Shown here: positions 52,251-62,204 of the stretch, piece after piece
How positions within the stretch are numbered: position 1 is the stretch's first letter
Layout of the letters: each line of letters begins with the position of its first letter
Source: Rhodopseudomonas palustris
GTDB taxonomy: Bacteria > Pseudomonadota > Alphaproteobacteria > Rhizobiales > Xanthobacteraceae
DNA: 64,000 nt
NCBI RefSeq assembly: GCF_003031265.1
Contig: NZ_CP019966.1
Coordinates: 4,278,001 to 4,342,000 of the forward strand
Direction of reading: 5' to 3'
Translations under genes and position numbers: made by a program
Notes under the pieces: generated by a model
The model's input: only the letters and a program-made list of their open reading frames with translations
Databases searched by the model: none
Told to the model about the DNA's origin: nothing

Positions 52251-52757
52251 TCAGCCGGCGGCGCGAAGATTGACCTGGCTCTCCGCAAGCGTGTTGAGCT
52301 TCTTGTCGGTAGCCTTCTCTTCGTCGAGGGTCTTCTGCAGCACCGCGGCACAGTCGTTACGGCCGAGCAGTTTGGCCCATGATACCAGGCTGCCATAGCG
52401 GACGATCTCGTAGTGCTCCACCGCCTGAGCGGCGTTGATCAGCGCCGCATCGAGCACCTTCTTGTCCTCGACTTCGCCCGCGGTCTCATCGGCTTCCTCG
52501 ATGATGCCGTCGATTGCCGGGCAATCGACCGCCTTCGGCTGTACGCCGTGCATTTCGAACACCTGCTCCAGCCGCTTCACGTGCCCCTTGGTCTCATCCA
52601 GATGCGTCAGGAACCCCTGCTTCAGCATCGGATCCGAGGCCTTGTCGGCCATTTTCGGGATCGCCTTCAGGAGCTGCTTCTCGGCGTAGTAGATGTCCTG
52701 CAATTGGTGCACGAACAGGTCATCCATCGTCTTGATGTCTTTGGTGAAAAGTCCCAT
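52251..52757 (-). CDS. DUF892 (YciE/YciF-like) ferritin-fold stress protein
   Basis: The 168-aa helical protein fits the DUF892 family, a ferritin-like four-helix bundle found in stress regulons: TMDDLFVHQLQDIYYAEKQL, FLTHLDETKGHVKRLEQVFE and AAQAVEHYEIVRYGSLVSWA. Glu and His residues in these helices (AEKQ, DETKGH, EHYE) could bind a metal pair. GAGGA before the ATG at 52757 supports this start. Function is unknown; protection against oxidative or osmotic stress is usual for relatives. Confidence 0.85.
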   Translation of the reverse strand: MGLFTKDIKTMDDLFVHQLQDIYYAEKQLLKAIPKMADKASDPMLKQGFLTHLDETKGHVKRLEQVFEMHGVQPKAVDCPAIDGIIEEADETAGEVEDKKVLDAALINAAQAVEHYEIVRYGSLVSWAKLLGRNDCAAVLQKTLDEEKATDKKLNTLAESQVNLRAAG

Positions 52758-53151
52758 TGCGGATCCTCTTTCGGTTCGCGCCCGGCGGCCCTTTTCCAAG
52801 CCTGCCGTGGCCGTCGGGGCGTTAACCAGCGGCAGCGATCACCGTTCCGGGTTCCATCCGCGCATCGAGTCGCAATGGCGCGCAGCGCGTCTGGCGCCTA
52901 TATCGGACGGGCCGGCTTGGCTGGCTCCTCTCGGGGCCGCCATGCAGCCGCCGGACGGCTCGTTTGCGCCACGTCAAGGGCGCATTCCGCCGCCCGTCCC
53001 ATGGATGAGCGGTCCGCACGCGACAGTACGGCGGATTGCACGACGGGCCGTTTATGCCCTAAGGAATTGCGCGGATGAGTAAGTCGGACGCCGGGAGCAG
53101 GGTCGCGCTGCAGGCGGTGTCCGTCGCGTTGCCGCCCCGCCGGGAGGACGA
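52758..53151. other. divergent gap between the DUF892 and UPF0104 genes
   Basis: This 394-bp gap should hold both promoters. It contains TTAACCAGCGG near 52821 and a 30-codon frame at 53075-53167 preceded by AAGGA. No longer conserved reading frame or RNA gene is recognised. Confidence 0.5.
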
Positions 53152-53167
53152 ATGCATCGACTGCTGA
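53075..53167 (+). CDS. possible short leader ORF before the UPF0104 gene
   Basis: A 30-codon frame (MSKSDAGSRVALQAVSVALP at its start, ending in CIDC) has AAGGA 9 nt before the ATG and overlaps the next gene start by 16 bp in another frame. It could be a coupling leader peptide, or chance. No homology is recognised. Confidence 0.25.
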   Translation: MSKSDAGSRVALQAVSVALPPRREDECIDC

Positions 53168-54258
53168 GCGCGCTGGGGCGTGGCTTCAAGACGTATATCG
53201 GCTGGAAACGCGTCGGTATCGTCGCCAGCATCCTGATTATCGGCTTTGCGATTTCGTCGCTGATCCGCACCCTCAAGGGAGTCGATCACAACGTCATCCT
53301 GACCGCGCTGACCGACAAGAGCCCGGCCCAAATCGGGATGGCGGCACTTTGTGTGGTCGGTGCGTTCTGCACCCTGACGTTCTACGATTTCTTCGCGCTG
53401 CGCACGATCGGCAAACTGCACGTGCCGTACCGCATCGCCGCGATGTCGGCGTTCACCTCCTACGTGATCGGCCATAATCTCGGCGCCACGGTGTTCACCG
53501 GCGGTGCGATCCGGTTCCGGATCTATTCGGACTACGGTCTCTCGGCGATCGATGTCGCCAAGATCTGCTTCATCTCTGGCCTGACGTTCTGGCTCGGCAA
53601 TCTTTTCGTGCTCGGCATCGGCATGATCTGGCACCCGGCCGCCGCCAGCGCGATGGATCTGCTGCCGGACGAGATCAACCGGCTGATCGGCGTCGCCTGT
53701 CTGGCCGGTATCGCCGCCTATTTCGTCTGGCTCGCGACCGGCAAGAAGCGCCGCGAGCTCGGCCAGAACGGCTGGAAGGTGGTGCTGCCGTCGGCCAAGC
53801 TGACGCTGGTGCAGGTGCTGATCGGCGTGGTCGATCTCGGCTTCTGCGCCCTTGCGATGTACCTGTTGATGCCGTCCGCCCCCTACATCGACTACGTGTC
53901 GCTGGCGGTGGTGTTCATCCTCGCCACCCTGCTCGGCTTCGCCAGCCATGCGCCTGGAAGCCTCGGCGTGTTCGACGCCGCGATGCTGGTGGCGCTGCCG
54001 ATGTTCGCCCGCGAAGATGTGATCGCGACGCTGCTGATCTATCGCGTGCTGTACTTCCTGCTGCCGTTCGGGATCGCGATCTCGATCATGGGCGTGCGGG
54101 AAATCTGGCTCAGCGTGATCAAGCCATGGCAGGAACGCCGCAGCGCCTGCAACGGCAACGAGCATGCGGCCACCGCCGCTCCGGCCACCGCGCCCGCCCG
54201 GGCCCCGGTCGGCCAGGTCCCGGTCGGCCAAGTCGTCCAGCGCTCCTCAAAGCTCTGA
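53152..54258 (+). CDS. UPF0104 / lysylphosphatidylglycerol-synthase TM-family membrane protein
   Basis: The 368-aa protein has about eight membrane helices and the flippase-type domain seen in MprF N-termini: YVIGHNLGATVFTGGAIRFR and GFASHAPGSLGVFDAAML (the PGxxG loop). Stand-alone members have uncertain roles in lipid or isoprenoid transport; no aminoacyl-transferase domain is present. The C-terminal tail is Ala/Pro-rich with a PVGQV repeat. The secreted SGNH hydrolase gene begins 92 bp downstream on the same strand. Confidence 0.85.
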   Translation: MHRLLSALGRGFKTYIGWKRVGIVASILIIGFAISSLIRTLKGVDHNVILTALTDKSPAQIGMAALCVVGAFCTLTFYDFFALRTIGKLHVPYRIAAMSAFTSYVIGHNLGATVFTGGAIRFRIYSDYGLSAIDVAKICFISGLTFWLGNLFVLGIGMIWHPAAASAMDLLPDEINRLIGVACLAGIAAYFVWLATGKKRRELGQNGWKVVLPSAKLTLVQVLIGVVDLGFCALAMYLLMPSAPYIDYVSLAVVFILATLLGFASHAPGSLGVFDAAMLVALPMFAREDVIATLLIYRVLYFLLPFGIAISIMGVREIWLSVIKPWQERRSACNGNEHAATAAPATAPARAPVGQVPVGQVVQRSSKL

Positions 54259-54350
54259 CAGCGGCAATGCTTGCCGGCGCCGCCGAGGCCCATATTTTGG
54301 CCTCAACAGCGGCGTCAATGGCCGCGATCTCCTCATGGCCGCGTGGTGAC

Positions 54351-56429
54351 ATGTCCCGTTTCCGCTCCCTGGCGCTCCTGTTGCTGCTGACCGCGGCGGC
54401 GAGCGCCTCGTCGCTCCCTGCTTCCGCTCAAATCCCCCTGTTCGGCGGCTCGAGCAGCCCCGAACCGGCTGCGCCCACCGCGCCGCCCCCGGCGGCAGCT
54501 CCGGCTCCGGCGGTGCCTGTCGCCCCGCCTTCCGCCGCACCGGCCGTTGCCGCGGTGCCGGTCACCGACGGCTCGATCCAGATCGCCTGGGAGGTCCGCA
54601 ACCGCTTCCGGCTGTTCCGGGAGGAGCGCGATTTCCGCGAGCAGGTCGAGGCGCTGAACGGGCTGACGGTGCTGGCGTCCGAGCAGACCCTCGGGCGGCA
54701 GAGTGAAGGCCGCGGCTGGGCCCGCAACGTCGTCAACCGGCTGTGTATCGACCTCACTGGGCGAGTCAACGAGCCGTGCACCCGCGATGGCGTCAAGGAA
54801 AGCTACCTGACCCCGACCGAGCACCCGGTGACGGTCCGCCTCGCCGGCGCCGTCCCGGTCGGCGCGATCTGCGCCTGGACGTTCGACGACGGCGACGGGC
54901 CGCGTAACGCCACCCAGGACTGCGCCGAGCCGATCAACTTCCGCGCCCGCTACGGCAAGCCGACGGTCGCCACGGTGGACATCACCAGTGGCGCCGACGC
55001 GCCGCTCCGCGTCACCACCCAGATCATGGTGCGGGACTTCTTCATCGCCGGCCTCGGCGACTCGATCGGCTCGGGCGAAGGCAATCCGGACCGCGCCATC
55101 GCGCTGTCAGATGAAGGCTTCTGCTTCAAGTCGTATCTCGGCAGTGGGATCGGCCAGTTCTACCGGCCGAGCCGGGCCGGCTTCAAAGGCGGCCGCGCCT
55201 GCGAGGCTCCGGATACGCTGGCGAACTGGCAGCGCTATTCGGCGACCTGGTTCAACGCCGCCTGCCACCGTTCGCTGTACAGCTACCAGACCCGGACGGC
55301 GCTCGCGCTGGCGGTTCGCCATCCGCACATCGCCGTCACCTATCTGCCGCTCGCCTGCACCGGCGCCACTATCACCGACGGGCTGTTCGGCTCGCAGCGC
55401 GCCCGCGAGTGCTTCCGCACCAAATCCGGGACCTCGTGTCCGGGCAGCGTCGACGGTCAGCTCGGCGAACTGCGCGCCGCCCTCACAGCGGCGCACCGCC
55501 GTCAGCCGGACCGCACGCTCGACCTGGTGCTGCTGTCGATCGGCGCCAACGACATCAACTTCTCGGGCCTCGTCGCCGACGTCATCGTCGACTCACCGAC
55601 CGAGCGCGCGCTGTTCCGCCGCTCCGGCGTGATCGGCTCGGTCGAAGAATCGCGTACCGCACTGGCCCGCACGCTGCCGCGCGATTTCGCCCGATTGCGC
55701 GAGGCGCTGAAGCCGATGGTCGAAGATCTGTCGCGGGTGGTCTATGTCGCCTACGGCAATCCGGCGCTGTCGAATCGCGGCACCCCCTGCCCCGGCGGGC
55801 CGGCGGGCTTCGACATCCACCCCTCGTTCAATGCCGATCCGACCCGGCTCGGCGCCGTCACGTCGTTCGTTGACAATGAGTTCCTGCCGCGGCTGAAGGA
55901 TCTGGCGCAATGCTCCAACGGCGTGCTGTGCCGTGATCCGTCGACAGAGCGGATGACGTTCGTCGACTCGCATCAGCGGGTGTTCGCCGACCACGGCTTC
56001 TGCGCCCGCGCCGCCACCGATCCGGAGTTCGATCGCGTCTGTTTCTCGCAGAGCGGCAACAGCTTCAACGCCGATATCGTCACCGCCGGCAACTCGCCGA
56101 TGATCTGCGGCGCCGGGGCCAGCAACTACCGGGCTTACCTGCCCCGCGCGCGCTGGATCCGCGACGCCAACGACAGTTACTTCGCGGCGATGACCTATCC
56201 GCAGGGCCTCGCCGCCGCGATCCAGCCGGCCGATATCCATGACGCAACCTGGGGCGTGGTGTCGGCGGTGTATGGCGGCGCGATCCATCCGACCGCCGAA
56301 GGCCACGCCGCCATGGCCGACGCCGCTCTACCGGCGGCCGAGACCGTGCTGTCGCTGCAGTCCGGCCCCGACGTTACCAGCCAGCCGCTGCCGCCGCCGC
56401 CCGGCGTCATTCCTCAGCGCGCTGAGTAG
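54351..56429 (+). CDS. large secreted SGNH/GDSL hydrolase
   Basis: The 692-aa protein has a signal peptide (SLALLLLLTAAASASSLPAS), a Pro/Ala-rich linker (about residues 40-70) and a domain with CAWTFDDGDGP that looks PKD-like. The SGNH hydrolase domain follows: block I GLGDSIGSGEG with Ser238, block III IGANDINFSG with Asn400, and the terminal His in GGAIHPTAEGH (His646 or His652). Such enzymes deacylate lipids, esters or acetylated glycans outside the cytoplasm. Many cysteines suggest disulfides. The ATG at 54351 is chosen for the signal peptide. Confidence 0.83.
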   Translation: MSRFRSLALLLLLTAAASASSLPASAQIPLFGGSSSPEPAAPTAPPPAAAPAPAVPVAPPSAAPAVAAVPVTDGSIQIAWEVRNRFRLFREERDFREQVEALNGLTVLASEQTLGRQSEGRGWARNVVNRLCIDLTGRVNEPCTRDGVKESYLTPTEHPVTVRLAGAVPVGAICAWTFDDGDGPRNATQDCAEPINFRARYGKPTVATVDITSGADAPLRVTTQIMVRDFFIAGLGDSIGSGEGNPDRAIALSDEGFCFKSYLGSGIGQFYRPSRAGFKGGRACEAPDTLANWQRYSATWFNAACHRSLYSYQTRTALALAVRHPHIAVTYLPLACTGATITDGLFGSQRARECFRTKSGTSCPGSVDGQLGELRAALTAAHRRQPDRTLDLVLLSIGANDINFSGLVADVIVDSPTERALFRRSGVIGSVEESRTALARTLPRDFARLREALKPMVEDLSRVVYVAYGNPALSNRGTPCPGGPAGFDIHPSFNADPTRLGAVTSFVDNEFLPRLKDLAQCSNGVLCRDPSTERMTFVDSHQRVFADHGFCARAATDPEFDRVCFSQSGNSFNADIVTAGNSPMICGAGASNYRAYLPRARWIRDANDSYFAAMTYPQGLAAAIQPADIHDATWGVVSAVYGGAIHPTAEGHAAMADAALPAAETVLSLQSGPDVTSQPLPPPPGVIPQRAE

Positions 56430-56500
56430 GCATCGTTTGTTTGAACCGCTTCTGGAACGAGAGCGGTCAGACTCGACGAGGCTCCCCCTCCGGCAAATGA

Positions 56501-56530
56501 AAAGAGCGCTCTCCGCTGAGAGCGCTCTTT
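56501..56530. terminator. strong bidirectional terminator
   Basis: A 13-bp perfect stem (56501-56513 with 56518-56530) with a 4-nt CGCT loop carries AAA on one end and TTT on the other. It lies between the convergent SGNH hydrolase and DUF2147 genes and would work both ways. Confidence 0.85.
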
Positions 56531-56573
56531 GCAAGCTCGAAGATCTCTGCCGTCCGATTCAGGGAGTGAAGCG

Positions 56574-57245
56574 CTACTTTGCCGGCGCCATCGCGCCGCC
56601 CTTCGAGGCCGGGGCCGGCGGAGCCTTGGCCTTGCCTGCCGTTCCAGGCGCAGCCACCGGCGGCTTGCCGGCTTGGGCCGCCTGCATGGCTGCCTGCTCT
56701 GGCATGAACTTGGTGACGATCTCCGGATCGAGCTGGGAGATCGCGGTGTCAGGCAGCCGGAACCAATCTTCGTCCTTGCCGAGCGCCGGCGTCATCAGAT
56801 AGCCGCGCAGCGTCAGGGTCTGGCCATCGGGACTGACCGTCAGCATCGCCTTCCACACGTCGCCGTTGCGCGGATCGAGGATGCTGCCGTTCTCATAGAC
56901 ACGGCCCTTCCGCTTCATGTCGCGGATCAGCGAGATGCCGAGGATGGGCTGGTTCTTGCGATCGTCCTCACACTCTTCGCAGATCGTCAGGTTGGGCTGT
57001 CCGGCCTGCGGAAAGCTCTTGGCGACGATGCCCTCATACATGTTGTTGCCGCGATCGAGCATCAGCACCCAGACCACCGGCTTGCCGCCGGGCTTGCCGG
57101 TGTCAGTGCGTTGCCAGAGGCCGGCAGCGGTCGGTTCCGCGGCGACCGACGGGGCGGCCGCGGATAGCAACAGCGCGAAAGCCGCGACAGCAGCCCGCGC
57201 GACTAATCGGATCGGTCGATGTGTAGTCGGTCGATGTGTGATCAT
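56574..57245 (-). CDS. DUF2147-family secreted protein
   Basis: The 223-aa precursor has a long Sec signal (RLVARAAVAAFALLLSAAAP, mature from about AEPTAAG). The DUF2147 lipocalin-like barrel follows: AAGLWQRTDTGKPGGKPVVW, a CEECEDD cysteine pair, LGISLIRDMKRKGRVYENGS and ILDPRNGDVWKAML. A Pro/Ala/Lys-rich tail ends the protein. Function in the envelope is unknown. The ATG at 57245 gives the best signal peptide. Confidence 0.82.
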   Translation of the reverse strand: MITHRPTTHRPIRLVARAAVAAFALLLSAAAPSVAAEPTAAGLWQRTDTGKPGGKPVVWVLMLDRGNNMYEGIVAKSFPQAGQPNLTICEECEDDRKNQPILGISLIRDMKRKGRVYENGSILDPRNGDVWKAMLTVSPDGQTLTLRGYLMTPALGKDEDWFRLPDTAISQLDPEIVTKFMPEQAAMQAAQAGKPPVAAPGTAGKAKAPPAPASKGGAMAPAK

Positions 57246-57334
57246 AGCAACACCTGAAACACCGCGATGGGACGACAATATGGCGGATCGATCCGGCAAT
57301 CCAGTGAGCAGAGCGCGGCGGTTCGCGATCGATT

Positions 57335-58603
57335 CTATGACACAGCGATGTCAGCCGGCGGCGTAGCAGGTCGCTGAACGGGAACCCGCAGTGTCGCCAA
57401 GGCCGCGCCGAGACAGATCGCGACCGGGAGCCAGAACAGGATATAGAGATAGCTGAGATCGCTCGGAATGATCTCGTAGTCGACAGCGCTCGCTGCCAGG
57501 CAGGACGCGAGGAGCGCCAGCGCGGTCACTTCGCCGGACTTCCGAAATGCCCGCCATCCGCTCGCCGCCGCGGCCAGGACAACTGCCGCCAGCGCCAGCG
57601 ACGCGATAACACCGCCACGGACCGCTGCGCACATGAAGATGTTGTGGCCGTTCATCACTTCCAAGCCGTTCGGCAGGATGACCCTGGTGTCGAACGCAAG
57701 TCCATAGCCGAGCCACGGCTTCAATGTGACCATGTGCAAATACACCGGCCACAGCTCGAACCGCAGACTGTCCTTCCGCTGCACCAATTCACCGGCAAGC
57801 GGCGTCAGCAGGGCAGCGACGGCCGCGATCGCCAGCAAAGCCGCGACAGCCACTGCCACCCGCCAATTGGCTGCAAGCAGCACCGCCACTCCGATGCCTC
57901 CCAGCGCGGCCATCAGCGAACCTCGACTGCCCGACAGCAGCACCGCCGCGAGAAGCACCAGCGCAGAAACAAACAGCAACACAAATTGCCAGGATCGCAG
58001 ACGGCGGGTTGCCATCATCGCCACCCCGCCGACACACGGCATCGCGTACATCAGGCCGACGACGTTGGAATTGTAGTACAGGCTGAGCCCCTTGGTGCCC
58101 TGCAACCGCACCGACAGCATCTCCGTCACCGACCAATGGCTAAACGTGCCGACGTCGCGTATCGCGGCCAGCGCAGCCACGGGTGCAAGCCACAGGAACA
58201 GCAGGCGAAGAAAATCGCCGTCGCGGCTGGCGAGATGAGCCACGATGGTGATGAACACCAACACCGCTGCGACGTAACGGATGTTCTTCCACAGCAGCGA
58301 TCCTGATACGCCATCACCGAACAACGACGTGGCGATGATGACGCCGAGGAAAGCAGCCGAGGCGAGGAAAACACTGGACTTGACGATCGGCGTCAGATTG
58401 CGCAGCGGCAGGGCGGTGATCAGCAGGGTCGGAAGCACCAGGAACCACAGGATGGTGCGGGCCAACCAGATGTTATGCATCACATACATCAGGCACATCA
58501 CCAGCACGAACAGCCGCTCGGGCGCTTTCACCGCCAACAACCAGGCACGGCTCCGGTCGAACACCGAATGGGACGGTGACGAATGGGCAACAACTGACAC
58601 CAT
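57335..58603 (-). CDS. O-antigen ligase/polymerase-like membrane protein
   Basis: The 422-aa protein has about ten to twelve membrane helices. A long periplasmic loop reads RFELWPVYLHMVTLKPWLGY followed by GLAFDTRVILPNGLEVMNGH, the Wzy_C/WaaL signature with an H in the NGHNIF motif. It either joins O-antigen to lipid A-core or polymerises repeats. It is followed upstream by a GT4 gene on the same strand (7-bp gap) and lies near gmd-rmd. Confidence 0.82.
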   Translation of the reverse strand: MVSVVAHSSPSHSVFDRSRAWLLAVKAPERLFVLVMCLMYVMHNIWLARTILWFLVLPTLLITALPLRNLTPIVKSSVFLASAAFLGVIIATSLFGDGVSGSLLWKNIRYVAAVLVFITIVAHLASRDGDFLRLLFLWLAPVAALAAIRDVGTFSHWSVTEMLSVRLQGTKGLSLYYNSNVVGLMYAMPCVGGVAMMATRRLRSWQFVLLFVSALVLLAAVLLSGSRGSLMAALGGIGVAVLLAANWRVAVAVAALLAIAAVAALLTPLAGELVQRKDSLRFELWPVYLHMVTLKPWLGYGLAFDTRVILPNGLEVMNGHNIFMCAAVRGGVIASLALAAVVLAAAASGWRAFRKSGEVTALALLASCLAASAVDYEIIPSDLSYLYILFWLPVAICLGAALATLRVPVQRPATPPADIAVS

Positions 58604-58610
58604 AAGACCT

Positions 58611-59951
58611 CTATCTGGGGTGGGCGGTGGCCTCGGTCGCGGCCAAGCCGCGTAGCACGTCGGCGAGTCGCGTTGCCGATTGGGCCCAGGTCACTGGGCG
58701 ATAACCGGCGCGGATCGCGGCTTCGTGGTGGGCAAGTTGCTCAGGCGCCGCAATCAGGTCAAGGACGGCGGCTCGCCAAGCAGCGAAATCAAGCGGATCG
58801 AGGTGGCGCGCGAGGCCCGCGCCGGCTTCCGGCAGTGATGAGGCATCGGAGGCGAGGCAGTATTTGCCGAAGGCGAGGCTCTCGGATACCGGCAACCCCC
58901 ACCCCTCATAGAACGACGGGTACAGCGTGAACAGGCAGTGCTGATACAGCCACGCCAGCTCATCGTCGCCGGCGCGCGGCAGATGCAGGATCGAGCTGGC
59001 AGTCACCGGATCATTGGCGATCTGCCACAACAGATCACTGCTGCCGAACCCCGGCTGACCGACCATCACCAGCGTCGGCAGGTCGGGCGTGTTCTGCTCG
59101 GTGAGCCTGTGCCAGAGGTGGTATAATAGATCAAAGTTCTTGCGCGACTGAATGGTCGAGACGCTGATCACGAAGCGCGCGGCCTGCGTATCGGTCAGCG
59201 CTTCCGGTCGTCGCGCCGTCTGCGGTGCAGGAATGTCAGCGCCGAGATGCACGATCTCGACAGCGCCGCGCATACCGCCGTGGCGCTGTGCGTAGCCGAG
59301 AATATCGCGTTTGGTCGACTCCGAGATCGAGACGATCAAGTCGGCTTCCTTGATCAGGAACTGCGCGTAGGCGTCGAACTTGGTGACGAAATCGCCGCCA
59401 GCGAAGAATTGCGGCGCGACGGCCGGGATGAAGTCCTGGCACAGGGCCGCCACTTTGGTGCCGCGCTCGCGGCGCATCCGGGCAACCGTGGCAAAGTCGA
59501 CCCGCGACCAGTTCTCACCAGCGAGAAAAAGCACTTCGCCGAGACCGTCCCCTCCAAGTTTCGGCAGCGGCTCGGCCTGGCTGGTCTTGCGCAGCAGCGA
59601 CGCGGTCGCGCCGCGGACTGCGGTCTTGATGGTGCGTTCAACGGACTTGCCGATCGGCTTCAGGACGGCGGCGATCCCGCTCGCCTGCTTCGACTTGGCC
59701 CTGCCGGCGACGGGCTTGCCGCTCAGGTCGGGCGGAGTCGCGACCGCAACGTAGTCGCTACGGAGCGGGTCATAGCGGCAGAACCGCAGCGCTGGAGCCA
59801 TCTCGGCCGATAGCGCGCGGATGTAACTTTGTTCAACCCGGAGCGTGCCATTCATCTGGCCGGAGCGCGCCCGCGCACTGGTCGAGACGTCCATCCACAG
59901 CCAGGGCTGATCGTGCCGGTCGGCGGTCTGATCCAAGGTGCTGTCCGTCAT
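58611..59951 (-). CDS. GT4-family glycosyltransferase
   Basis: The 446-aa protein has the GT-B fold of group 1 transferases. The C-terminal half holds the donor-binding motif FYEGWGLPVSESLAFGKYCL (EGxGLPxxE) and DASSLPEAGAGLARHLDPLD; FVISVSTIQSRKNFDLLYHL marks the domain junction. It likely adds a mannose-, rhamnose- or related residue to an envelope polysaccharide. Divergent from the GT2 gene and co-directional with the ligase-like gene. Confidence 0.87.
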   Translation of the reverse strand: MTDSTLDQTADRHDQPWLWMDVSTSARARSGQMNGTLRVEQSYIRALSAEMAPALRFCRYDPLRSDYVAVATPPDLSGKPVAGRAKSKQASGIAAVLKPIGKSVERTIKTAVRGATASLLRKTSQAEPLPKLGGDGLGEVLFLAGENWSRVDFATVARMRRERGTKVAALCQDFIPAVAPQFFAGGDFVTKFDAYAQFLIKEADLIVSISESTKRDILGYAQRHGGMRGAVEIVHLGADIPAPQTARRPEALTDTQAARFVISVSTIQSRKNFDLLYHLWHRLTEQNTPDLPTLVMVGQPGFGSSDLLWQIANDPVTASSILHLPRAGDDELAWLYQHCLFTLYPSFYEGWGLPVSESLAFGKYCLASDASSLPEAGAGLARHLDPLDFAAWRAAVLDLIAAPEQLAHHEAAIRAGYRPVTWAQSATRLADVLRGLAATEATAHPR

Positions 59952-60087
59952 TTCCGAGATCGGCCCCTCGGCCGCTGACCGGCGGGTCTAGCGGGTCCGG
60001 CTTTGCAGCGTCAATGCCGGCCGCTTGCATTGCCAGCCCGCCCGCAGTCTAAGTTCCTCGCCGCCCGCCTTCCAGGGCGGAACAGCA

Positions 60088-61149
60088 ATGAGGGATGGCG
60101 TGCCGCCGGAGCAGCCCAAAGTCTCGGTGATCATGCCGGTGCGCGACGGCGAACGCTGGGTCGCCGAGGCGATCCGCAGCGTTCAAAGTCAGACTCTCCG
60201 CGATTTCGAGCTGTTGGTGATCGACGATGGCTCCGCCGATGCGACCCCCGCAATTCTGGCTGACGCGGCTGCAGCCGACCCGCGCATTGCCGTGCTCACC
60301 CAGCACCGCGATGGTCTGGTGGCCGGCCTCAATCGCGGATTGTCCGCGGCACGCGCCCCCTTGATCGCCAGGCTGGACGCCGACGACATGGCCCTGCCTG
60401 ACCGGCTGGCACGGCAGGTGGATTACATGGCGGCCCACCCCGATGTCGTGCTGCTCGGCGGCTGGGCCACCATTATCGACGAGAACGGCCAGCCGAAGGG
60501 ACGCGAGATGCGCCCGAGCCCGAACGATCTACGGGCGACGCTGATGAAGAAGAGCCCGTTCATCCATCCGACCGTCATGTTCCGCGCCGAAGCGGCACGC
60601 CGTGTCGGCGGCTACCACGCCGCCTTCGAGGCCGGCGAGGATTACGATTTCTGGCTCCGACTCGCGGATATCGGCGAGCTCGCGATCCTTCCGGAACTGC
60701 TGATCCGCTACCGCGAACACAGCAGCAGCGTCACCCGCACACGGCAGCTGCGTCAGATCTACTCCGCCCGCCTCGCCAAGCGCGCCGCCGACGCACGCCA
60801 AGCCGGGCAGCCCGACCCCTCGGCCGCGCTCGCCGCACCGCCAGAGTGGCATGATGCAAGCCCCGGCCCGTTCGAACGCGACAGTTCGCGGCTGTTCCGA
60901 ATGCTGGAGCTCGCCGACCCGGCCGCCGCGGCCCGCATCCCCTCCTCGGCGATCGATCTCGAAGCGATCGCCTCGCAGCTTCGCACCCTGACGGCCGGCG
61001 AGCGCAAATTCGCACAGGCGGCGCTGCTCAATCTGTTGCGCGCCAACAAGCTGCCATCTCCGGCCGCCAGGTGGTCCGCGATCCTTTTGCTGGTCAGACT
61101 TGGACCGCTCAAGGCGATTAAGGCGGCACGGCAGCTTCGAAACCGCTAA
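60088..61149 (+). CDS. GT2-family glycosyltransferase
   Basis: The 353-aa protein has the GT-A fold: VSVIMPVRDGERWVAEAIRS, ELLVIDDGSADATPAIL, then LDADDMALPDRLARQVDYMA with the metal-binding DADD, and GEDYDFWLRLADIGE. A helical C-terminal part (from about residue 230) is less conserved. It likely adds a sugar in O-antigen or exopolysaccharide synthesis. GGGCGGAA precedes the ATG at 60088; an upstream in-frame ATG (60025) lacks this. gmd starts 68 bp downstream. Confidence 0.88.
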   Translation: MRDGVPPEQPKVSVIMPVRDGERWVAEAIRSVQSQTLRDFELLVIDDGSADATPAILADAAAADPRIAVLTQHRDGLVAGLNRGLSAARAPLIARLDADDMALPDRLARQVDYMAAHPDVVLLGGWATIIDENGQPKGREMRPSPNDLRATLMKKSPFIHPTVMFRAEAARRVGGYHAAFEAGEDYDFWLRLADIGELAILPELLIRYREHSSSVTRTRQLRQIYSARLAKRAADARQAGQPDPSAALAAPPEWHDASPGPFERDSSRLFRMLELADPAAAARIPSSAIDLEAIASQLRTLTAGERKFAQAALLNLLRANKLPSPAARWSAILLLVRLGPLKAIKAARQLRNR

Positions 61150-61190
61150 ACAGGCGGCATCCGGCGATCTCCGCCCTGTCCGCACGATGA

Positions 61191-62203
<1,013 letters not shown>

Positions 62204-62204
<1 letters not shown>

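Noticed and set aside
53059..54231. A 390-codon minus-strand frame opposite the UPF0104 gene
   Set aside because: Asp/His/Arg-rich shadow; the plus strand encodes a normal membrane protein.
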